Part shown: in pieces, positions 1 through 9,771 of the stretch
How positions within the stretch are numbered: the stretch's first letter is position 1
Layout of the letters: each line of letters starts with the position of its first letter
From: Linanthus parryae
Taxonomy: Eukaryota; Streptophyta; Magnoliopsida; Ericales; Polemoniaceae
NCBI GenBank assembly: GCA_023055425.1
Contig: JALGPY010000003.1
Coordinates: forward strand, 67,192,991-67,256,990
Length of the DNA stretch: 64,000 nucleotides
Direction of reading: 5' to 3'
Notes under the pieces: generated by a model
The model's database searches: none
What the model was told of the DNA's origin: nothing
The model's input: only the letters and a program-made list of their open reading frames with translations
Translations under genes and position numbers: made by a program

Positions 1-946
1 CCCAAACCAAAATGATTTTTGTTAGCATGCAATCGAATAGTCTAAATAATTCCAATCATTTTAAGATTAAGGCTTTAGAATATGTTGAAGGTGTCCATCA
101 GCACGCCAATTTAATTAAGCCGTCAGTGAGTCATTTTATCACTTTCCCGACGTGGTTTTAGATGAAAATATGTAGGGAAAAGATTTTATTTTAAGCATGT
201 TTTAGGATTGTGGATTGTGTAATTATTAAGATTTGGTAAGATGACTTTATATGATTAATGGGACCTAATTGATGGACTAAGAATGATTGTGGGCATAGAA
301 CTTTGGATACTTGTGGTCATTCTCTAGCACCCTTTAGCATTCAAAAGAGTCAAAAAGAATATGGCAAAAGATTTGGGATAGATAATATATGAAAATGTTA
401 TGTTTGTAATCAAATCTTTGGATGTCCTACAATAATTGGTTGGTTAATTTTGTCTGTATACGCTCTGTCTCAATGCTTTGGTTTTCCTCATTCTATTTTT
501 GATTGTCAAAAAATTTGTGAACTTTTTATTGGACTCTTAATGGGTGTGTTTGAATGAGCTTAAATGAGAAAAAACTATACGAACTTGCTGAAACGAGTGA
601 CTGAAGTGAGGGAGGAGTCTGTCACTTTGAGTTTTGTAGAAAAATTGACAAAGTTGGGTACGAAATCCGGACAAACATTGTAAACAGAACTTTTGCTATA
701 AATAACTTTTTACTCGATCAAGAAATTCAAGCTCAAGTTCTTATTTAATTTTGAGAAAGAATTTCTGTAAAGTCTGTGGTTAATTAAGCAAGACAGAGCA
801 AGAAAGTCTGAGTCTTTCAATGGTCTTTCCGAGTCTTCATTTTACACCACACCTTGGTGGTCGAAAACCAAAGTATAATCGTCACCTCAGAATCGTTAGC
901 TATATATGTTCCTCCATCCCAAAGATTACGCTTGAGTTTGGAGTAT
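1..946. other. AT-rich intergenic sequence, no gene recognised
   Basis: No convincing coding frame, structural RNA or repeat boundary is seen here. The small frames that overlap its right end (near 817-1050) run into the hAT-like MITE that starts at 955 and look like chance frames. Confidence 0.5.
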
Positions 947-954
947 TTTGGAAC

Positions 955-1201
955 CAGGGCCGGAGGGATTTGAGGACAAGGGGTGGCAATTGCCATCCTT
1001 GATTTTTTGAAAACTCCACCAACGCTCCTGTAATTACAACTATTGTACACTAAGACTCTTCAGGAAATACATAAATGCCATGGTTGGAATTAAAAAAAAT
1101 TCTGTCATGTCCTTAAAAATGATGATATATAATGATTTTATTCAATAACTTCCGTATCATTTATTTGTCCATGCTGATTCGATTTTCTAGCCCTGCCACT
1201 G
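955..1201 (-). mobile_element. Non-autonomous hAT-like MITE, copy 1
   Basis: A 247-bp element without coding capacity. In minus orientation it begins CAGTGGCAGGGC and ends TCCGGCCCTG, so its termini are short imperfect inverted repeats of the CAGNG type known from hAT transposons. It is flanked by an 8-bp duplication with one mismatch, tttggaac at 947-954 and gttggaac at 1202-1209, the size expected for hAT insertion. The copy at 3195-3448 is alignable over its whole length in the opposite orientation. The family assignment is inferred from TSD length and termini only. Confidence 0.72.
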
Positions 1202-1209
1202 GTTGGAAC

Positions 1210-1700
1210 ATGAAATGCAATCTTCAAAGTTACCTGTGATACGACTAAGGATCGACGACGCGTCTTTTTTCACATTTCATATTTGTTGAATATATATATA
1301 TGTATATATATATTGAAATGTGTTGAATAATTCAGTTCCATCAGCGGTTAAACGTAATTAGTTAGCTCAATATATTTATTAATTGATTTTCTTGTTTGTA
1401 ACAGAAAGTAGAAACTTGTAACTCCAGTTCTTTTGTAAGTTTATATGTAGTGCACATCTCCAGGATGCCACACATGAGAAAGGGAAGTGTTAACTTCTTA
1501 GAGCAAGAAGATCATGCAAGAAACTAGTACAGTTAGCTATATATTTTAGGTTAGGACTACATTCTTTCCCAAATTAGGCCAATTGAGGTAGAGAACAAAA
1601 TTGAGCTACATCCTCACATTCATAGGACCAGTAAGTTTCAGCAGCTGATGCCTATTCACATTCTCCTACAAGGAGAGAAAAAAAAAACTAAGGACAAATA
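1210..1700. other. Intergenic sequence, including the 3' flank of the DVL-like gene
   Basis: No coding feature recognised. The part next to 1701 would carry the 3' untranslated region of the minus-strand DVL/RTFL-like gene. A short (TA)-rich tract lies near 1292-1312. Confidence 0.4.
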
Positions 1701-1826
1701 TTATTCATGCCAGCAGAGCAACATGATCACACATCTCTTGATTATATACAACCGAGTTCTCTGCTCTTTCAGTACTCCGCCGAGTCCTCTACTTGAAATC
1801 CTCCTCTTGTTATTGCTCATCCTCAT
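1701..1826 (-). CDS. DVL/ROTUNDIFOLIA-LIKE (RTFL) small signalling peptide
   Basis: A 41-codon frame encoding a basic N-terminus ([14 protein letters not shown]) followed by the DVL-domain signature [17 protein letters not shown] and a C-terminal LLCWHE directly before the TAA stop. This matches the roughly 30-residue C-terminal domain of the land-plant DEVIL/ROTUNDIFOLIA4 family: KEQ, RLYI(I/V)RRC and ML(L/V)CW(H/S). Family members are small plasma-membrane-associated peptides that limit polar cell proliferation when overexpressed. The frame is closed upstream by an in-frame TAG, so one of the two nearby ATGs (codon 1 or 3) must start it. I chose the first. A TATA box lies 146-154 nt upstream. 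There is no intron and no disruption, as is usual for this family. The paralogue cannot be named. Confidence 0.85.
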   Translation of the reverse strand: MRMSNNKRRISSRGLGGVLKEQRTRLYIIKRCVIMLLCWHE

Positions 1827-1971
1827 CTCTCTACAAGTCAGATCTTTAATGCAGCTAACTCGTTCCAATTCAGAACCAAAAAGAGAGATCTTAGAGAGAA
1901 GTAGCTAGGTTTCTGTGGCAGAGTTTGAAGCTTTGTTGAATTGATGAAGAGCCAAGGGAGAGATGGATGGG

Positions 1972-1980
1972 TTTTATATA
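1972..1980 (-). promoter_or_regulatory. TATA box of the DVL/RTFL-like gene
   Basis: On the minus strand the sequence reads TATATAAAA, a consensus plant TATA box. Transcription would start about 30 nt downstream (near 1940-1950), giving a 5' leader of roughly 115-125 nt with a CT-rich start, typical of plant leaders. No experimental start site is known to me. Confidence 0.6.
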
Positions 1981-1989
1981 GTGGTCATG

Positions 1990-3186
1990 GGGGTGTGGTC
2001 CTGCCTTGGCATAGCAAAATTATATATACAGCGATGGGGTTTCAAAGACCATGCTTATGCTCTAGCTCTCTCTCTCACATCACTAGGCAACAACGTTCTG
2101 GGCCCCACTACAACTAACAATAGTTAACGGTTTGAAACATACTCCAACCAGAACTATACATATGTAACTGAACCAGTTAAAGAGACAGTGAGCGTTCATT
2201 TCAGTTCAGTTTTGAAATACAATCCGGTTACAGAAAATGTAACTGAATCATAGAATGTAACTGAATCAATCAAATCTTTAACAAACTAGAGAGAGTTGGA
2301 TTTTTTACACATAATTGCAAAATGAGCCACATATAGCTATACAAGTTGGTTCATCACTTCCAAAATTGGCCAATGAAGCCATCATGCTAAAACATCATGT
2401 TCACATAGAAACAAACGCATGATGAGAGAAAGAAACAAACACAAGCCGCAAACCATGGAACAACCACCACATATAGTTGAGTGAGTCCGATCGAAAGAGA
2501 GGCTTTACACTTCAGCAGTTTTGCTTTTACTTTCTGCAATTTTCTCCAAAGTTGAATACTTCCTCTGTTTCTTCTCTTTCTTCCACTTTTGAGTTTTACC
2601 ACTATTCATCAGGCCGCTTTGATTCGATGATTTGATTAGCAATACGATGTAATTTTTGGGTAAATTTTTATAGTGTTGTACAGTAAACTTTACTCTACGA
2701 CACCATGCAAAATTACCGAAAAATTGAATCGTTTTGCTATCCAAATCACCGGGTCAAAGTGGCATGCCTACGGATGAAAAAGTCAAAACTGGAAGAAAGA
2801 GAAGAAACAGACCAAGTACTAGATGATTAAGCTTATTTTTCTTTATATACTCCTAAACTAGGTTACTTTGAGCAATACTACTAACTAGGTTAGGAAATGG
2901 AATAATCAATTCAATTGTGGCCGCTTTATCCCCGTTCAACCCACAAATCAGGCCATTACGGAAATTTTCAATCAACATTATTCAACTACGTAGTCTATAA
3001 GACATTCTAACTTTTTGTTTTTAGCTACATGGAAGATAACATGGACTACAAACAGTGAAATAGGTATACAAAATGCGTTAGAATAGTGATTTTATGTGTA
3101 GGGTAACATTACATTAGTTGACCCATTGACAGAGTCAGAAAATAGACATATTTAAGTTTCCGATCATCCTCTTATGAAAGGATTTG
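1990..3186. other. Upstream region of the DVL-like gene; no gene recognised
   Basis: Minus-strand frames at 2387-2744 are lysine-rich and match no family I know. A 21-bp perfect inverted pair lies at 2565-2585 and 2790-2810. CT-rich and GA-rich patches near 2050-2090 could belong to the distal promoter of the DVL-like gene. Confidence 0.4.
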
Positions 3187-3194
3187 ATCGAACC

Positions 3195-3448
3195 CAGTGG
3201 TAGAGTCAGAAAATCAAACCAGTCGAAAAAAAATTAAATAATACGAGAAGTTATTAAATGAATTAATCATATATCATGGATTTTTTTTAAAGATACGAGG
3301 GAAATTTTTAATTCCAAGTCGGAACATTTATATATATTTTTCAAAGGTCTTAGTATAAAGTCTTATAATTAGTGGGGTGTTAGCGGAATTTAAAAAAAAA
3401 TCAGGAGTGACAATTATCACCCCTTGTCCACAAGTCCCTCCGCCCCTG
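3195..3448 (+). mobile_element. Non-autonomous hAT-like MITE, copy 2
   Basis: A 254-bp element starting CAGTGGTAGAGTC and ending CCCTCCGCCCCTG. It is flanked by a perfect 8-bp TSD, atcgaacc, at 3187-3194 and 3449-3456. It is related along its full length to the inverted copy at 955-1201, and the best shared block lies at its 3' end (around 3400-3448). It has no coding capacity. The perfect TSD suggests it is younger than copy 1. Confidence 0.8.
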
Positions 3449-3545
3449 ATCGAACCTGCTAATTCCATACACTATGTAATAAAAGGAAATGACCCAATAC
3501 AAGACCAAATAATTGATCTTCCACTTCTCAAACAAACTTATTCCT

Positions 3546-3546
<1 letters not shown>

Positions 3547-3592
<46 letters not shown>

Positions 3593-3611
3593 AAAAGAAA
3601 AAGAAAAAAGA
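3547..3611 (+). repeat. Long poly(A) tract with GA5 extension
   Basis: 44 consecutive A residues (3547-3590) followed by GAAAAAG-type repeats. Similar words flank the tract: ttctcaaacaaacttatt on the left and ttctcaaacttatt on the right. It could be a microsatellite or the remnant of a poly(A)-only retroposition. It creates a spurious poly-lysine frame. Confidence 0.8.
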
Positions 3612-3810
3612 ATTCTCAAACTTATTGCAGTAGTCGGATTACATTGGCAAGTTATTAATAGTTGATGTATACTATGAGTGTCACCCACCAAACAGAATGG
3701 GGTAGCCCATTCCCCTAAATTTCCCAGCATGCATTTCCATCTGCCCCATATTTGAGAACTTCTTCCAAGCCCACTAGTGAATGTGTCTATGTCTTGTTTC
3801 AAATCTTATG
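3612..3810. other. Short unique sequence before LINE 1
   Basis: No feature recognised. It ends at the LINE target site, whose duplicated 17 bp begin at 3811. Confidence 0.4.
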
Positions 3811-3863
3811 AAATGCAATAGCCTATTTTTTTTCGAGAACTTAAGAAATTTCATTAAGGGCTA

Positions 3864-6800
3864 TCACAGCCACAAAAATAACAAGATTACAATAACGAAA
3901 ACTGCTCTTATGGCACAAGCATGAGTAGACCAATTCAAATCCCTTTTCACAAAGACAAAGATACAAAGATAAAAAAAAAAGCTAAGAGCATCGGTTAGAC
4001 AGCTGCTAGACTTTGCATTGATGGAATCAATTGCTATTTTGGAGTCTGAGCAAACTTTAATCTTCTTGTGGCCGTTTTCAGCTGCAATCATCAAAGATTT
4101 TCTAATTGCCAGACATTCAAGGATGAGAGGAGAAACCACATAATGAACTGGAGTAGCAAACTCATCCAAAGTCTGAGAATCATTTTTGAATACAACTCCA
4201 ATTCCTCCACCTCTTCTAAGTTTATCAACTGAGGCATCACAGAAAATCACCACTTCCCAGTTCCCAATCATATTCTCAGCTTCAATCTGCATTACACAAG
4301 ATGACTTTTGCACGCTTGTTTTCCTGTCAAAAAATTCATAAAATTTTTGGATGGCCTTTGAATTGATCTGCAGGGGACTCCACCTGATCTTATTAAACAC
4401 CCAATCACACCTGGCCTTCCATAGCTCCCAACAAGTTTGAGCTAAAATACCCAGAACTATCAATTTACCATCCATGTTTTCATGAAGATCAACTGCTGTA
4501 CACCACCAATATTGGAAGATGAAGCTGAATTAATTGAAAAAACAAACCTTACTGGAGATAACTTCCACACCTGTCTGGCGATGTAGCATGACACATTACA
4601 TGCATCTCTGTTTCAATCTCTTCCCCACAACAAGGACATATCTCATCCACATCTTTGAGTCCCTCTTAATCTCAGAGCTGCTGTAACTGAGATGCAACCA
4701 TTAAGCAATTCCACATAAAAGACTTCACTTTAGGTTGTACCATTAAGCTCCAAATAGACTTCCACATAATCTATTTGCGAGAGCTGCCAACACAACCACC
4801 AAAATTAGGAGAATTTGTAGATTGTAAAGCATAGCTTGATTTTAGCAACATTCTGTAAACTGATTTTACAGTGATATCTCCATTTGGTGAAAAATGCCAA
4901 ACTTTTCTATCTTCATTTATGGCTGAGCCCAAGGGGATTGATAGAATTAAAATGGCTTCATCACAGTCAAAAAAATTTCTTACCAAATCCACCTTCCACT
5001 GCAACTGTCTTTATGCCTTCAATTTGCACTTTTGTTGACTTGGCCATAAAATCACCATCCCTAGGAATCCAGGGAGCATCCCATAATCTGATCAATCTAC
5101 CATTTCCAACAGACCATCTGAATCCCGTTTGAATTATTCGCATTCCTTCCATTAAGCTTTTCCAAGCCCACGAGAAACCATGAGGTGTTTTGGCATTCCA
5201 GAAGCTGCAATCATTGAAGAATTTCTCTTTAAAAACTTTTTTGAAAAGTGATGGCTTGCCGTTCATCAATCTCTAGGCCTGTTTAGAAAGAAGAGATAGA
5301 TTAACTAAATGAAAATATTTAAAGCCCAGCCCCCCTTTGGATTTTTCCTTGCAAAGATGATTCCAACTTCTCCAATGTATTTTCCTATCTTCATTTGAGC
5401 TTCCCCCCAATAAAAATTAGAAATTAAAGAATTAAGTTCATCACACACCTTCTTAGGGACGATGAAACATGACATGGCGTATGTTGGCAAGGAAGACAAG
5501 ACATATTTTATTAGTAATTCTCTTCCAGCACTACTAAGATAGGCTTCCTTCCATCCACTACTCTTTCTTTGATTCTTTCAACAATAAATTTCAAAGTTTT
5601 CACTTTAGATCGAAAAATAATTGCAGGCAGTCCCAAGTAATTGCAACTTCTCATTTCTTTTCTAATATCAAGAAAATTCTGCAGAAAATTCACCAGTAGC
5701 TTACTTGTGTTGGGGCTGAACAAACAGTGCGATTTTTTTTTTCTTCTGTTTACAGCTTTTCATGAGGCTTTCTCATAAAGATCTTGAACTCCATTCACTG
5801 CACTACAATCTGCAACCGTAGCTTTGCAAAACAGAATAGAGTCGTCAGCAAATAACAAGTGATTAACAGAGGGACAATGCTTTGAAATTTAAGCCCCAAA
5901 AACCACTTTTTTTAGACTAAAAAAATTTCAATGTAGCTGTCAAACCCTCTGCACATAACACAAAAAAATACGGGGATAGAGGATCTCCGCGCCTGATTCC
6001 CCTCTCAGGCTTTAGAAACAGACTAATTTCCCCATTTATATTGAGTCTAAAACTCACTGACTTGATACAAATCATCATCCATTTAATCCATTTCTTATCA
6101 AAGCCCATTCTATACATGATCATTTCTAAATAATCCCATCTAACTCTGTCGAATGCTTTAAGCATATCGAGCTTCAAAGCTACCCAACCGTCTTTTCCCT
6201 TTCTTTTGTTTTTGATCCAATGGATAAGCTCTTGCGCAATTTATATATTATCAGAAATAAGCCTATTGCTTACAAAAGCACTTTGGCTATCAGAGATGAG
6301 CTTATCAATGATCATTTTAAGCCTATTAGCAAGTGTTTTAGCCAAAATCTTATAGAAAGTCGTACACAAGCTAATAGGCCTAAAACCCTTCACGAATAGG
6401 GGAGAATGTACCTTAGGGATTAACGTGATGTGTTTAATATTCATGCTCCTTAGCATCTTTACTGTATTGAAAAAGTCTTTCACAGCATCAAAAATGTCAG
6501 CTCCAAGAACACTCCAATAGGTTTGAAAGAACCAGGCTGTGAATCCATCATAGCCGGGGGTTTTGTCAGGGCTTAAAGAGAAGCGAGCATCTCTGATTTC
6601 ATCATCAATTAAATCTTTAGTAATCTCAACATTCATCTCAGAAGTTACCATCTTTTTCACATTAGCTATAACAGGCCAAGGATCTTCATACTGGTCAGCT
6701 GAAAATAATTTGGAGTAGAAATCAATGAAGGCCTTTTCAATGTCTTTCTGAGCTGTGCACCACTTCCCTTCTTCGTTAAAAATCCCATTAATTGAGTTCC

Positions 6801-7905
6801 ACTTTCTTCTTTGCATGGTTGAGGCATGAAAGAAGGATGTGTTTTGATCTCCAGCATCTAGCCAATCAACCCTAGCTTTCTGTTTCCAAAATAACTCCTC
6901 TTCAGCCCACCGAGTATTCAACTCCAATTCCTGATTGTGAAGAAGAGTAGTGTCAGCATTGATACCTTCCTTCCTGATGATCTTGACTTCCTCTTCTTTC
7001 TCTTTGATTGTTGTACTAAGGCCTCTCCTGAACTTCTTGCTCCACTGTCTTAATTTTTGCCTGCAACACTTCAGTCTTCATTTGACTTGGAACATTTTAG
7101 TACCTTGAATATCCAAGGTCCAAGCTTCTGCAACCACCTTTTCATGACCTTCATGTCTTACCCAGAGAGGATCAAACTTAAAAAATTTGCTTGCAACTTT
7201 GACAGGAGCTAGTGAAGTGTCTAACCAAAGCGCCATGTGATCTGATCCAAAGCAAAAAATGTGATCAACTGTGGCATGTATGAAGTGATCATTCCATTTG
7301 ATAGAGCAAAGAGCCCTGTCAAGTCTTTACTCAATCCCATATAATCTTTCTCTCTTGTTCCACCACGTACAAGGATAGCCTCTAAAGCCCATATCCATCA
7401 CCTTACAGTCAGATATGAAAGAGTTTAGAGGCTTACATGATGTCACACTTCTAATAGAGCCACCTTTTTTTTTTCATTTGGATATGTAATGTCATTGAAA
7501 TCTCCTCATATCACAAATCTTTCATCAATTTTGGAGATGTATGACTTCAAAAAATCCAACTGCAGCTGCCTTAGTTGATCACTGGTGCTTAAGTACACAA
7601 AGATGTGATGCCATTTTGAATTGCTATCTTCAGTTTAAGCGTGAATGAAGAAGCAACTGTATTTCAGAACTCTAATACTTACACTTTTCAGCCATAGCAC
7701 TCCAATACCCCCAGAAAGGCCCTGCAGATCAATCCATAAAATGTGCATTCTACCACCACCACCATATTTTTTCCACATGAAATGACTTTTTTTCTTAGTT
7801 TCACACAAAAAAACCCTCTGGAGATAGAAGATGAGACATCCTCTTAAATTGACGAACTGTCAAGGCTCTACCTGCACCTTGACAGTTCCAGGCCAAAAGT
7901 TTCAT
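3864..7905 (-). pseudogene. LINE 1 ORF2 polyprotein (EN-RT-zf-RVT-RNase H), broken
   Basis: The start at 7905 reads MKLLAWNCQGAGRALT, the usual beginning of the plant LINE endonuclease, whose C-terminal SDHMALWLD motif lies near 7220-7245. The reverse transcriptase spans about 6930-5300 and includes PGYDGFTAWFFQTYW, LIPKV, KAFDRVRWDYLE, RRGDPLSPYFFVLCAEG and the catalytic LLFADDSI near 5836-5862. A zf-RVT-like CPCCGEE region lies near 4620-4650. RNase H (CDASVD, LECLAIR, SDSKIAI, NWSTHACA) lies at 4260-3900. Many stops and frameshifts separate the blocks (for example near 6240, 5900, 5500, 5270, 4770 and 4480), so no active protein is expected. Confidence 0.88.
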
Positions 7906-9468
7906 TGGGCTCCAGAGGGCCATTTAGGGCTGGCTTCCTCCACCCTTAAATTCGAAGAAATTGCATCAAACATCGTGCTTCTCAGTTTCTTACCTTCAAC
8001 ACCATATCCAGACTGGTCCTCATCAACATCCATCTCTGTTTCCCTTTCCGTGCTCTTCCATTTACGGATGCTCCTCTCCGATAAATTTCTTGAAGATTGC
8101 CCATGTTCATGAGCTTTATCCACCCTTATTTGGCCATTATCTCTTTCTCTTTGATTTCTTATTTTCTGATTAGGGTTCTGTGAAATCGCCACTGAGACTT
8201 CTTCAATGGGTGAGACAGTTATTATTTTTTTTCTTTTTGGTGTATGGGCTTTCTGCGAAGGCCTGAACTTTCTGGGTTTTTACCATGTTTCTTAACCTGG
8301 CCCATGAGCAGGGAAGTTTGTTTATGGGCTAGATTGAGTGACTGGGCTTCAATGACTGGAACATCGGTTAGGCCCACTGAAGCTTAGCCTGCATTAAACT
8401 CTTCTCTAATCTTGAAAACTTAAAAATCCTTCTCGGGACTACCATTGGCTCTGCTGGTCTGTTCGTCTTCACATCGACTCTTAGTCTTCTCCATTCTACC
8501 AGATTCGATCTTGGAAATATCACCCACCGGCCGATGAACCAGTGAGACTTCCGGCAAGAGTTCCGGCTGTGATGAAGCAGAATTCATCGGAAGTGGAGGT
8601 CTAACCACTTATTTTGCTTTCTGAACTGCCTCCAACTTGTAATTTCTTGGTGCAAAGAGTTCATTAAGGCTCTTTGCTTTCAGACTCGCATCGAACAAGC
8701 ATTCTCTTCTTATCCCATCAGCAACATCTGGCATTTTTTCCGAGCAAGAGTGCTCGTCGTGGCCCATAAGACCGCAGTAAAAACACATATATGGCAACCT
8801 TTCATACTTCAATTGGATCCAAACAGTTCCTTCCTGAGGGAACTTAATCTTCATTTCTCTTACAAAGAGGTTTAGAGACATCCCATTAAAATTTCAATCT
8901 TGCAAATGTCCCCTCAAGTGATGTTTTAGACAGAATTTTAACCTCCATAATTGAGCCTAGCTTTTGACTCAACTTTCGTATGACGCTTTCCGTCAAGTAT
9001 ATTACTGGCCATCCCCAAATCTGAATCCAAAGGGGAGTGATGTTGAAATTAGCAGAGGAAAGACCTCCATATGGGTTCCAGTTTGAAAGAACAAGGAGTT
9101 GGTTGTTAAAAAAACCAAGGACTCCCTCTGAGAATTCTACCCATGTCTTCTTCATATTTGAAGAAGAATTGGTAAATTCTATCACCCACTTCTTCCACGC
9201 TGAAATCCTCTGGTGAGTTACACACATAGTGCATAGTGCTTGATAAACCAGTTAGATTAACTGGCTTGCTCGTGTAGATTTTTCCCAGAAGACTGTTGGC
9301 ACATTCCTTTAATCTATCACTGATCTCCTCTTCATCAAAGATGAGATCTACTTCCTCCTCCTCTGAATTAAGTGCCACTACCTCCAATCTTCTTGTTACC
9401 TCTTCTTCTTCTGGATCTTGATTATTGGAACCGTTGTTCGAACTCTTACTTTTCTCTTTATCACTCAT
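7902..9468 (-). pseudogene. LINE 1 ORF1 (DUF4283/zinc-knuckle RNA-binding protein), broken
   Basis: ORF1 of plant L1 LINEs is a nucleic-acid-binding protein thought to package the LINE RNA. The start at 9468 opens MSDKEKSKSSNN and an acidic N-terminus. A DUF4283-like region follows (ending RGSPWFF, then LVLSNWNPYGG and PLWIQIWGWPV after a frameshift near 9110). A CX2CX4HX4C knuckle, CFYCGLMGHDEHSC, lies near 8740-8785. A basic, charged tail ends at 7902. At least two frame breaks (around 9110 and 8882) and further stops near 8400 divide it. Its TGA stop overlaps the ORF2 start as ATGA. Confidence 0.85.
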
Positions 9469-9771
9469 TGTTGATGAAAAGGAATGATGTAATGGTTGAA
9501 AAAAGGTTTTGAAGAGAAACAACTTGCGGAAGCAAGACTAGAGAACCCCACTAGGAGTACTTACTCTCTCTAGCAAAGCAGAGAACTAATTGTCCAGTAC
9601 CCCAAATGCAATAGCCTATTAACACGAGCATAAGGAGAACGAATCATCGGAAAAAAATTGAGAACTGTATTATTGTAAGGAAGCACATCTATCAAGTAGC
9701 AGAGATTATTTTTTTAAACCTAAAAAAAAGGAGAAGAGAATTTTAGAAATCACGTTATTTTATTTAAACTT

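Larger units (their letters stand above)
3828..9603 (-). mobile_element. Full-length L1-type LINE (LINE 1), decayed
   Basis: A 5.78-kb non-LTR retrotransposon on the minus strand. It is bounded by a perfect 17-bp TSD, aaatgcaatagcctatt, at 3811-3827 and 9604-9620. On the minus strand it starts GGGGTACTGGACAATTAG, carries ORF1 (DUF4283-like plus CCHC knuckle) and ORF2 (endonuclease, reverse transcriptase, zf-RVT, RNase H), and ends about 30 nt after the ORF2 stop in a short A tail (T-run at 3826-3833 on the plus strand). The intact ends and TSD show a complete insertion. Stops and frameshifts in both ORFs show it is no longer autonomous. The RNase H domain places it in the plant L1 group. Confidence 0.93.

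Noticed and set aside
1648..1908. Plus-strand 86-codon frame
   Set aside because: It is antisense to the DVL/RTFL-like gene and rich in Leu/Ser from CT-rich leader complement. The minus strand carries a recognisable domain.
3377..3658. Frame with a long poly-lysine stretch
   Set aside because: Produced by the A44 tract and the hAT-like MITE, not a protein gene.
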